Part shown: positions 21,995 to 27,994 of the stretch, in pieces
Position numbering within the stretch: the first letter of the stretch is position 1
Layout: each line of letters begins with the position of its first letter
NCBI GenBank assembly: GCA_014360845.1
Contig: JACIWR010000005.1
Coordinates: forward strand, 1-33,547
Direction of reading: 5' to 3'
Length of the DNA stretch: 33,547 nt
Source of the DNA: Anaerolineae bacterium
Lineage (GTDB): Bacteria; Chloroflexota; Anaerolineae; JACIWR01
The notes under the pieces: model-generated
The model's database searches: none
What the model was told of the DNA's origin: nothing
Seen by the model: the letters and a program-made list of their open reading frames with translations, nothing else
Translations under genes and position numbers: made by a program

Positions 21995-22160
21995 GGTAAG
22001 CGCGGTTTCTTACCGCGCAACCCCGGGCACGACAATGTGCCTTCGCGGTGCTGGGGGCCGTCGGCCGCTATGGAAAGGGCGGCTACCCCCACTTCGTTCA
22101 GGGCGCCGCCCTTTGTCGGAGCTCAGGACGCAGCAGCGGTCGGCCGCTACGGGACAAACC
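21995..22160. repeat. Intergenic hairpin cluster between RHS and PadR genes
   Basis: The 22000-22018 hairpin (GCGCGGT/ACCGCGC) has an overlapping GGTAAG/CTTACC alternative. A perfect inverted pair AAAGGGCGGC (22074-22083) and GCCGCCCTTT (22105-22114) follows, then GTCGGCCGCTA appears twice (about 22059 and 22138) as a direct repeat. A GCTCAGGAC word recalls the repeats at 25253 and 26839. These are REP-like elements. The rest of the 21.9-22.6 kb gap shows no convincing long gene. Confidence 0.6.
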
Positions 22161-22472
22161 TGCCCCGAAACTGAAATGCACCCATAGCACCCTTCTGATT
22201 GACAAACCCAGCGGTCTACCCACCCTGAGATTGGACAGTTCTCGCCGTTGGGCCTCAAACTCAGCCAGAGTGAAGTGGCCTAAGGAAGAGAGGTTACGTT
22301 TGTGTATCTAGACTTTGTCGAGAAAACGATCAACTGGTGGTGAACATAATTGTAACCCAAACACTCCGCCGAGTCAACTCTGCATCTGGCGCTGACTTAC
22401 TACCACTTCCTCAGACACCACACCAGCTTGCGGGTCAAATTGCCAGAGCCGATCTCAAGGCATGACCACGGC

Positions 22473-22583
22473 TCATCCGAGAAGTGACAGCAGATCGAAA
22501 GACCTGTGAACGCTCAAGAGCAACCCCAGGTAGGCACTCAGCACCGCCACCTGCCCCCGCAGCTGACCCAGCAGATTCCTCAT
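22473..22583 (-). CDS. Possible 36-aa hydrophobic peptide divergent from padR-like gene
   Basis: An ATG at 22583 is preceded on the minus strand by AGAGGAGG, only two bases away, and opens a 36-codon frame (MRNLLGQLRGQVAVLSAYLGLLLSV...) rich in Leu and Val. It is divergent from the PadR gene. The short spacing and small size make it uncertain; it may be chance. Confidence 0.25.
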   Translation of the reverse strand: MRNLLGQLRGQVAVLSAYLGLLLSVHRSFDLLSLLG

Positions 22584-22596
22584 CGCCTCCTCTATT

Positions 22597-22622
22597 TGCA
22601 ATTCATCTATTGACAAATTGCA
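22597..22622. promoter_or_regulatory. Candidate operator overlapping the padR-like promoter
   Basis: TGCAATT (22597-22603) and AATTGCA (22616-22622) form a perfect inverted repeat whose second half abuts and follows the -35 box. A dimeric regulator bound here would block transcription. PadR proteins commonly repress their own gene, so self-control is plausible. Confidence 0.45.
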
Positions 22623-22638
22623 CATAGTGTGGTATAAT
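22610..22638 (+). promoter_or_regulatory. Consensus sigma70-type promoter of the padR-like gene
   Basis: TTGACA (22610-22615), exactly 17 bases, then TATAAT (22633-22638): a perfect consensus. The predicted transcript begins near 22645, about 50 bases before the start codon. Confidence 0.85.
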
Positions 22639-22693
22639 CAAGCGCGGTACCGACAAGAGACTGCTTATGCATTCATTTACGACGGAGGAAAAC

Positions 22694-23086
22694 ATGCCCG
22701 GCGGAAGAGGTCACAGATGGCGCTGGCGGGGGTGCTCACGGCGCATGGTGCGCTTCCTTGACCCTGCCCTCCTGCTGTTGCTCCACCGGGGACGGGCGCA
22801 CGGCTACACCCTGCTGGAGCAACTGGCCGAGTTCGGCCTGGAGAACTTGAACCCCAGCGTGATCTACCGTGCCCTGCGGGATATGGAGGATAGAGGCTGG
22901 GTCACTTCCACCTGGGACGAAGAGCAAACGCAGGGCCCCCCGCGCCGGGTGTACAGCATCACCGCCGCAGGGGACGACGCCCTGGCCCAGTGGGTGCAAG
23001 ACCTGGAGGAGACGCGCGATCTGATTAACTACTTCATGGCAGCTTACGAGCAGCACATGGAGGAGGGCGAGGGTGAGCATCACTGA
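22694..23086 (+). CDS. PadR family transcriptional regulator
   Basis: The ATG at 22694 follows GGAGG with good spacing; the track ATG at 22667 lacks one. The 130-aa product starts with an Arg/Trp/Gly-rich tail (GGRGHRWRWRGCSRRM), then a PadR winged helix: LLLLLHRGRAHGYTLLEQL, LNPSVIYRALRDMEDRGWV, GPPRRVYSITAAG, ending in a dimerisation helix. PadR proteins are mostly repressors that respond to small molecules. It overlaps the next gene by 14 bp, so they share an operon, and it is driven by a perfect-consensus promoter with a candidate operator, suggesting autorepression. Ligand unknown. Confidence 0.92.
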   Translation: MPGGRGHRWRWRGCSRRMVRFLDPALLLLLHRGRAHGYTLLEQLAEFGLENLNPSVIYRALRDMEDRGWVTSTWDEEQTQGPPRRVYSITAAGDDALAQWVQDLEETRDLINYFMAAYEQHMEEGEGEHH

Positions 23087-23810
23087 GCGGTTGCTGGCCT
23101 CTTTGCGTGCGGAGCGTGCGGACGCCGCGGTACGCGAGGTGTGCGTGGGAGCCTTCTGGACGGCGGTGGCGCTGAAGACCGACCCACCCCGCTGCGGACT
23201 GGCCTCGACCCTGCGCAGCGAGGTGCACGAGGGGCCACCGGTACGTGATGCGGGGCGGCTTTTGGAGAAGAGGGCGCTGGAGCTGGCTGCCTTGCTCCGC
23301 TCCACCAGCCCCGTGGAAGCCAGCATCGGCATGGCAGCGGTGAACGCGCTGCTGGAAGTGGCCGAAGAGGCATGCCTCGAGGTCAACGCCGAGGAGGTGA
23401 TCGTCGAGAAGGGCGCGGGAAAGAAAGTGGCCATCGTCGGACACTTTCCCTTCATCCCCCGCGTGCGACGGGTAGCGGACACAGTGTGGGTGCTGGAACA
23501 GCGTCCACGGGGCGATGACTTGCCCGCCGCAGCCGCGCCGCAGGTCATCCCCCAGGCCGATGTGGTGGCCATCACCGGCACGGCACTGATCAATCACACC
23601 TTCGAGGAACTGGTGGCCCTTTGCCGTCCCGAGGCCTATGTTCTCGTCCTGGGTGGGAGCGCCCCCCTCTCGCCGCTGCTTTTCGACTACGGTGTGGACG
23701 CCATCGCCGGGACGCAGGTGATAGACGTACCCGCCGTGTTGCGAGCCGTCAGCCAGGGCGCAACCTTCCGGCAGATCCCGGGCAAGCGTCTGCTGACGAT
23801 GAAACGATAA
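23073..23810 (+). CDS. DUF4213/DUF364 family protein (putative heavy-metal chelation domains)
   Basis: The GTG at 23073 has GGAGGAGGGCGAGG upstream and overlaps the end of the PadR gene. Residues about 10-90 match the DUF4213 N-terminal domain (CVGAFWTAVAL, ASIGMAAVNALL) and about 100-240 the Rossmann-like DUF364 domain (KVAIVGHFPFI, ADVVAITGTALINHT, VLVLGGSAPLSPLLFDYGVDAIAG). Such proteins are annotated as putative heavy-metal chelation proteins from structural resemblance, without proven activity. Coexpression with PadR suggests that PadR controls its level, and the Fe-S/NifX-like cluster downstream is consistent with metal handling. Family assignment is good and function uncertain. Confidence 0.85.
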   Translation: MSITERLLASLRAERADAAVREVCVGAFWTAVALKTDPPRCGLASTLRSEVHEGPPVRDAGRLLEKRALELAALLRSTSPVEASIGMAAVNALLEVAEEACLEVNAEEVIVEKGAGKKVAIVGHFPFIPRVRRVADTVWVLEQRPRGDDLPAAAAPQVIPQADVVAITGTALINHTFEELVALCRPEAYVLVLGGSAPLSPLLFDYGVDAIAGTQVIDVPAVLRAVSQGATFRQIPGKRLLTMKR

Positions 23811-23865
23811 CGTCCGTCGGGGACAAGACCGGTGACGCCCCACTTAACCGTGGGATTAATTCCGC

Positions 23866-24047
23866 CACAGAAACACACAGATTCCCACAGAAAGTCCGAT
23901 TTTCTGCGTGGTTCTGTGACCGGAAAAGCCCTTACACCATCATCAGCAGTTTTGCACTTTTTACAATGTCTCCGATCATCACCGCAGAGGCGCAGAGGAC
24001 GCCGAGAAAATCTATAAAGTTCTCCGCGTGCTCGGCGTCTCGGCGGT
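23866..24047. repeat. Two dispersed-repeat-like hairpins in the 310-bp gap
   Basis: CCACAGAA...TTCTGTG (about 23866-23918) with CACACAG/CTGCGTG inner matches, then ACCGCAGAGGCGCAGAGGAC...CTCGGCGTCTCGGCGGT (23981-24047) with perfect GACGCCGAG/CTCGGCGTC pairing. Both resemble common Chloroflexi-type intergenic repeats. No gene is seen in 23811-24120. Confidence 0.6.
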
Positions 24048-24120
24048 GAAATAGGCAGCCATTGGGACTGTTCTGTAAAATCTGCAAAAGTACCGATCAT
24101 ATCTGACAGGAGAAAAGCGC

Positions 24121-25194
24121 ATGATTACAACCGAGGCAATTTTTGACGCACTACGAGGAGTGATAGACCCCGAATTAGGGCGAAACATTGTTGAACTGGG
24201 AATGGTGCGCGATGTCACCATTGAGAACGGGCAGGTAAACGTTGTTCTGGCCTTGACCACCCTGGCCTGCCCTCTCAAGAGCAAAATCGTGGATGACGTG
24301 AAATCCGCCATCGGCAAGCTGGACGAAAATCTGGCGGTCGAGGTGGAATTGGCCGAGATGACCCCTCAAGAGCGGGCTCAGATTCTCGGTCAGCAGCAGG
24401 AAGAAAAGCCCCTGGCCGAGCGCTTCAACGACATTCATCACGTGATCGCCGTGATGAGCGGCAAGGGTGGGGTGGGAAAGTCGTCGGTGGCGGCGCTGCT
24501 GGCGGTGGCCCTGCGACGCCAGGGGCAGCGCGTGGGCGTGTTGGACGCGGACATCACCGGACCCAGCATCCCGCGCATGTTCGGCCTGCACAATCCACCG
24601 GCCATGAGCCCGCTGGGCATTCTCCCGGCCGACAGCCAGACGGGCATCAAGGTCATCTCCATCAACCTGTTGCTGCCCAGCGAGGACGAGGCCGTCATCT
24701 GGCGCGGGCCGCTGATCAGCGGGGCCATCAAGCAGTTCTGGGGCGAGGTGTTCTGGGGCGACCTGGACACGCTGGTCATTGACCTGCCGCCGGGCACGTC
24801 GGACGCCTCGTTGACGGTGATGCAGTCCATCCCCCTGAGCGGGGTGGTGCTGGTCACCTCGCCGCAGGACCTGGCCGGGATGGTGGTGCGCAAGGCAGCG
24901 CGCATGGCCCAACAGCTCAACATCCCCATCCTGGGGCTGGTGGAGAACATGAGCTACGTCACCTGCCCCGACTGCGGGCGGCGCATCGAGGTCTTCGGTC
25001 CCAGTCAGGCAGCGTTGACGGCGGCGCAACTGGGCATACCCATGCTGGGCCACCTGCCCCTCGATCCCAACCTGGCCGCTCGCTGTGATGCGGGCCAGGT
25101 CGAGGACTACCCGGCCACGGAGTTCGAACCTATCGCGCAGCGCATCATGGAACGAGTGCCGGCACAAAAGGTCAAGCCGGTTTTCGGACACTGA
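24121..25194 (+). CDS. Mrp/NBP35 family iron-sulfur cluster carrier ATPase
   Basis: This 357-aa protein has an N-terminal DUF59/MIP18 domain (1-80, DALRGVIDPELGRNIVELGMV) and a deviant-Walker ATPase: GKGGVGKSS at 114-122, the LDADITGPSIPRMFGL segment and DLPPGTSDASL. TCPDC (Cys282, Cys285) is the CXXC pair that bridges a [4Fe-4S] cluster between two subunits. Mrp/ApbC proteins bind and pass on iron-sulfur clusters in the cytoplasm using ATP. GGAG upstream supports the start. The following DUF5320 and NifX-like genes are frequently found beside Mrp in anaerobes, which suggests metal-cluster handling. No nitrogenase genes are present, so nitrogen fixation is not implied. Confidence 0.95.
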   Translation: MITTEAIFDALRGVIDPELGRNIVELGMVRDVTIENGQVNVVLALTTLACPLKSKIVDDVKSAIGKLDENLAVEVELAEMTPQERAQILGQQQEEKPLAERFNDIHHVIAVMSGKGGVGKSSVAALLAVALRRQGQRVGVLDADITGPSIPRMFGLHNPPAMSPLGILPADSQTGIKVISINLLLPSEDEAVIWRGPLISGAIKQFWGEVFWGDLDTLVIDLPPGTSDASLTVMQSIPLSGVVLVTSPQDLAGMVVRKAARMAQQLNIPILGLVENMSYVTCPDCGRRIEVFGPSQAALTAAQLGIPMLGHLPLDPNLAARCDAGQVEDYPATEFEPIAQRIMERVPAQKVKPVFGH

Positions 25195-25207
25195 TCAGGT
25201 GCGGTCG

Positions 25208-25238
25208 GGTGCGACGCGCTTCGCAAGTGCGTCGCACC
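25208..25238 (+). terminator. Perfect hairpin after mrp-like gene
   Basis: GGTGCGACGC and GCGTCGCACC form a perfect 10-bp stem with an inner CTT/AAG pair. It starts 14 bases after the stop codon. No T-tract follows, so it may be a terminator, a processing site or a REP element. Confidence 0.5.
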
Positions 25239-25252
25239 TCCCGAAAGCGAGA

Positions 25253-25360
25253 GATGTAGCGGCGAACGGCCCTTCGACGAAGCTCAGGACATGCCCTGTC
25301 CGCCCGTGAACGCGGCCACAGCGGGCCGCCGCTACGGCTTCGCACTAAATTATGCGAGGA
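25253..25360. repeat. Dispersed intergenic repeat, copy 1, ending in the SD of the next gene
   Basis: GATGTAGCGGCG...CCCTTCGACGAAGCTCAGG...GCCGCCGCTACG...CACTAAATTATGCGAGGAG. The copy at 26839-26946 differs at only about seven of 109 positions by hand alignment. An outer inverted pair (GTAGCGG/CCGCTAC) and an inner GGACA/TGTCC hairpin are present. The last bases, GAGGAG, form part of the ribosome-binding site of the DUF5320 gene at 25372. Confidence 0.88.
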
Positions 25361-25371
25361 GGTGATGTGCA

Positions 25372-25668
25372 ATGCCAGGCTTTGATGGAACCGGCCCCCG
25401 TGGACTGGGGCCTATGACCGGGCGCGGGGAGGGTTATTGTGCCTTCGTGCTCCCTGAACCGGGTACACAGGGCCCTGCCTACGGATACGCGGGGCTGGCG
25501 GGCATACCGGCGCGCTTGAGCCGTCCGTTGGGGATGCCTGTCCCCTCGGCTTTCGGCATGCTCCGCCGCGCGGCGACGTTCTTCCGGCCACGCCTGGGCC
25601 TGTGGTTCAGGCGCTGGGGCGGACGAGGCCGGGGCCGGGGTCGCTGGTCCCGCGCACGACGATGGTGA
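25372..25668 (+). CDS. DUF5320-like small protein with RG-rich tail
   Basis: The 98-aa product begins with the DUF5320 signature (GTGPRGLGPMTGRGEGYCAF), closely matched by the next gene ([20 protein letters not shown]). The middle is variable and hydrophobic, and the end is Arg/Gly/Trp-rich (FRRWGGRGRGRGRWSRARRW). Unlike its neighbour it has no C-terminal coiled coil. DUF5320 proteins accompany Mrp and NifX-like proteins in anaerobes; their function is unknown. GGAGGTGATG gives a strong start, partly supplied by the upstream repeat. It may be a shortened paralogue. Confidence 0.75.
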   Translation: MPGFDGTGPRGLGPMTGRGEGYCAFVLPEPGTQGPAYGYAGLAGIPARLSRPLGMPVPSAFGMLRRAATFFRPRLGLWFRRWGGRGRGRGRWSRARRW

Positions 25669-25707
25669 AATCACACAAAAACCAACTGCGGAAAGGAGGT
25701 GAGCTGA

Positions 25708-26055
25708 ATGCCAAGAGGAGATAGAACCGGCCCGATGGGTATGGGTCCGATGACCGGGCGGGCAGCCGGGTACTGCGCCGGCTACGGCGTGCCGGGTTAC
25801 GCCAATCCCATCCCCGGACGCGGCTACGGCATGGGCTGGGGTGGCGGCTGGGGACGCGGCTGGCGCTGGCGGCACTGGTACTACGCCACCGGGCTGCCGG
25901 GCTGGGCCCGTTTCGGATACGCACCGGCTTACGGTCCCTACGCCCCGCCGACCAGGGAACAAGAGGCCGAGATGCTCAAAGAACAGGCTGAATGGCTGAA
26001 AGGACAGCTCGACGCCATCAGCAAGCGCATCGCCGAGCTCGAGCAGGAGAAGTAG
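25708..26055 (+). CDS. DUF5320 domain protein with C-terminal coiled coil
   Basis: This 115-aa protein has the DUF5320 start ([22 protein letters not shown]), a Gly/Trp/Arg/Tyr-rich centre ([19 protein letters not shown]) and a C-terminal coiled coil ([30 protein letters not shown], described in parts). The ending is strikingly similar to those of the two NifX-like proteins downstream. The start has GGAGGTGAG. It lies 39 bp after the first DUF5320 gene. The protein is presumably a small partner or scaffold of the Fe-S/metal cluster proteins; no activity can be inferred. Confidence 0.85.
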   Translation: MPRGDRTGPMGMGPMTGRAAGYCAGYGVPGYANPIPGRGYGMGWGGGWGRGWRWRHWYYATGLPGWARFGYAPAYGPYAPPTREQEAEMLKEQAEWLKGQLDAISKRIAELEQEK

Positions 26056-26076
26056 CGGGGCGACAACGGAATAACA

Positions 26077-26120
26077 TCGGGGCGGGTGAACGGAATCTGG
26101 GGAATCGCCACCCGCCCCGA
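26077..26120 (+). terminator. 12-bp perfect hairpin after the DUF5320 pair
   Basis: TCGGGGCGGGTG pairs exactly with CACCCGCCCCGA across a 20-base loop, 21 bases after the stop codon. There is no T-tract. It may terminate or stabilise the upstream message. Confidence 0.5.
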
Positions 26121-26129
26121 GCACCCGTT

Positions 26130-26180
26130 GCGTGAGGCGTAGAACGTGAAGCGTGAAACGCGAGGCGTGAAACGTGACGC
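26130..26180. repeat. Short degenerate GCGTGAAACG tandem repeats
   Basis: Five or more imperfect units of about 8-10 bases (GCGTGAGGCGT, ACGTGAAGCGTGAAACG, GCGTGAAACGTG) occur between the hairpin and the next gene. A similar minor motif (GTTACTCGTTACTC) lies at about 3349-3362. Confidence 0.6.
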
Positions 26181-26255
26181 CTGTCTCTTTCACGGCACGT
26201 AATACGCAACACACAACGTACAAGGTATTATATCCTCAAACAAGGAGGTTCGCAA

Positions 26256-26840
26256 ATGAAAGTCGTCATCACGTCCAACGGGGCTGACCTGGACGCGCCA
26301 GCCAGTCCCGTTTTCGGGCGATGCTCTACTTACATCTTCGTAGACCCGGAGACGATGCAGTTTGAGGCGGTGCCCAATCCGGCCATGTCCGCTTCCGGAG
26401 GGGCCGGCATCCAGGCCGCCCAGTTCATCGTGGAGCAGGGAGCGCAGGCCGTGCTCACCGGTAACGTGGGCCCCAACGCCTTCAACGTCTTCCAGGCGGC
26501 GGGAGTGCCGGTCTATCTCATCCCAGAGGGCACGGTGCGCGAGGCAGTGGAGGCGTACAAGAGCGGGCAACTCCGGCCCGCGGGTGGGGCCAACGTCCAG
26601 GCTCACGCCGGGATGGGTATGGGAGGCGGTCGGGGTATGGGTCGAGGTATGGGCCGTGGTGGACGGAGCAGCATACCCCAGACGCCGCCAGCTCCCCCAA
26701 CAACTCCGCCCCCAACCTCCGTGCCTGCTCGCGAACGCGAAGAGGAAATCAACGCCTTACGCCAGGCAGCAGCCGATCTGCGCCGCCAGTTGGCCGAGGT
26801 CATGGAACGAATCGAAAAATTGGAAAAGCGAGATATGTGA
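26256..26840 (+). CDS. NifX/NifB-C-terminal-like (dinitrogenase FeMo-cofactor family) protein with coiled-coil tail
   Basis: Residues 1-110 match PF02579 proteins (MKVVITSNGADLDAPASPVFGRCSTYIFVD, then VLTGNVGPNAFNVFQAAGVPVYLI). NifX, NifY and the C-terminus of NifB use this fold to bind iron-molybdenum cofactor precursors; family members outside nif operons have unknown cargo. A Gly/Met/Arg-rich linker (MGMGGGRGMGRGMGRGGRSS), a Pro/Thr linker and a C-terminal coiled coil (REREEEINALRQAAADLRRQ...) follow, making it 194 aa, longer than the usual 110-130. GGAGG supports the start. The stop codon overlaps the beginning of the second 109-bp repeat. Confidence 0.88.
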   Translation: MKVVITSNGADLDAPASPVFGRCSTYIFVDPETMQFEAVPNPAMSASGGAGIQAAQFIVEQGAQAVLTGNVGPNAFNVFQAAGVPVYLIPEGTVREAVEAYKSGQLRPAGGANVQAHAGMGMGGGRGMGRGMGRGGRSSIPQTPPAPPTTPPPTSVPAREREEEINALRQAAADLRRQLAEVMERIEKLEKRDM

Positions 26841-26946
26841 TGTAGCGGCGGACGGCCCTTCGACGAAGCTCAGGACATGCCCTGTCCGCCCGGGAACGCG
26901 GCCACGGCGGGCCGCCGCTACGCCTTTGCACTAATTATACGAGGAG
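26839..26946. repeat. Dispersed intergenic repeat, copy 2
   Basis: Second copy of the repeat at 25253-25360, about 94% identical by hand alignment, in the same orientation. It begins inside the stop codon of the preceding gene (TGATGTAGCGG) and ends in GAGGAG, the ribosome-binding site of the next gene. Confidence 0.88.
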
Positions 26947-26955
26947 AGATAACCC

Positions 26956-27438
26956 ATGCGTATCGCCATTTCAGCAGACGACAAGAACGGATTGGATAGC
27001 GTGGTCAGCCCGCACTTCGGGCGCTGCCCACACTACATTCTGGTGGATGTGGAAGGCCGCGAGATCAAAAATGTCCAGGCCGTGGATAATCCCTACTACG
27101 GCGACCACGCACCAGGCCAGGTGCCCGCTTTCATCAACAGCCAGGGTGTGCACGTGATGCTCACCGGCGGGATGGGTGGACGGGCCGTGGCTTTCTTCGA
27201 ACAATACGGCATCGAACCCGTGACCGGCGCCACGGGCACGGTGCGCCATGCCCTGGAACAGTATCTCAATGGCGCGCTGCGGGGCGCTGCCCCCTGCCGC
27301 GAGAGCGTCGCACACGGGCAAATCCCTGCGCCAGGCGAGTACGAAAAGGACGAAGCTGGTCGCCTGCGCGAGGAAGCGGAGATGCTACGCCGACAATTGG
27401 ACGAGATAACAGCACGATTGGAGAAGTTGGCGCATTAA
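26956..27438 (+). CDS. Second NifX/NifB-C-like protein with coiled-coil tail
   Basis: This 160-aa protein has the PF02579 fold (MRIAISADDKNGLDSVVSPHFGRCPHYILVD, MLTGGMGGRAVAFFEQYGIEPVTGATGTV) and ends in a coiled coil (EAEMLRRQLDEITARLEKLAH) nearly the same as those of its two neighbours. The conserved HFGRC holds a Cys and His that could contact metal. It lacks the Gly/Met-rich linker of the preceding gene. The start has GAGGAG from the repeat. Its role is probably metal-cluster binding or storage together with Mrp and DUF5320 partners. Confidence 0.88.
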   Translation: MRIAISADDKNGLDSVVSPHFGRCPHYILVDVEGREIKNVQAVDNPYYGDHAPGQVPAFINSQGVHVMLTGGMGGRAVAFFEQYGIEPVTGATGTVRHALEQYLNGALRGAAPCRESVAHGQIPAPGEYEKDEAGRLREEAEMLRRQLDEITARLEKLAH

Positions 27439-27461
27439 ACCGGCAATGTCATACGCGATGT

Positions 27462-27587
27462 GGGGATAGTTCAGAATAGGTTGACATTTTGATCGGGAAG
27501 CATGCTGTCGGCGAATGGCGAAACGAATAAACGAATGACCATGATCGCGGATCTATTCGTTTATTCGTTGGATATTCGTTGACAGAG
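27462..27587. repeat. Dispersed palindromic repeat, copy B
   Basis: Inverse-orientation copy of 10643-10760. Order here: GGGGATAGTTCAGAATAGGTTGACA, then the palindromic core from CTGTCGGCGAAT (27505) to ATTCGTTGACAG (27574-27585) with inner ACGAATAAACGAAT / ATTCGTTTATTCGT arms. It starts 24 bases after the preceding stop codon. Confidence 0.8.
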
Positions 27588-27681
27588 AACCTGCATAAGC
27601 CGAGAGGTGAGCAGGAAAGGTGTCGCGGGTTGATTGTCCAGTCGATCCGGTCACCGGGCGTAGCTATTTCGGGACTTCAAA

Positions 27682-27720
27682 AAGTGTAAACCTATTTCCC
27701 CCACAAAATGAACCATCCCG
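27682..27720 (+). repeat. Copy of the IS-end-like module
   Basis: TGTAAACCTATTTCCCC then AATGAACCATCCC resembles the second module at 10759-10787. It may be a remnant end of an insertion sequence; no transposase remains nearby. Confidence 0.5.
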
Positions 27721-27740
27721 CGATGTGCAACTTGACTCTA

Positions 27741-27853
27741 GCGATTGAAATCGCCCCTAATAGGCTTGCAGCCGGGCGTCCCCCTACAGGGACGCCATCC
27801 GTCCGCGCAGGCGGACGGCCAGCTGGAGGCTCCATAGGCGCGGTTTCAACCGC
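27741..27853. repeat. REP-like block of four hairpins
   Basis: GCGATT/AATCGC (27741-27754), GGCGTCCC/GGGACGCC (27775-27796), CCGTCCGC/GCGGACGG (27799-27818) and GCGGTT/AACCGC (27840-27853). No gene is seen in 27439-27994 other than these repeats. Confidence 0.65.
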
Positions 27854-27994
27854 TTGACGCCAAAAGTTGCACATGGCGTGTCATGTCTCTTGCGCTGGAC
27901 AAAGCTCCCTATCGGTGCATTCTCCTTACCGGGAATGCAAAACTATTCACCCTGGCAACAGGGGCAAAGCGAACAAAAGAAAGGAGTAACCGCA

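Noticed and set aside
24175-25191. A 338-aa minus-strand ORF
   Set aside because: Antisense shadow of the Mrp gene; no motifs.
26256-27438. Nitrogen-fixation genes
   Set aside because: The NifX-like fold is also found outside nif operons; no nifHDK, nifE, nifN or full nifB is present.
27741-27756. CRISPR-repeat-like GATTGAAA word
   Set aside because: It occurs once, inside a hairpin; no regular spacing or second copy.
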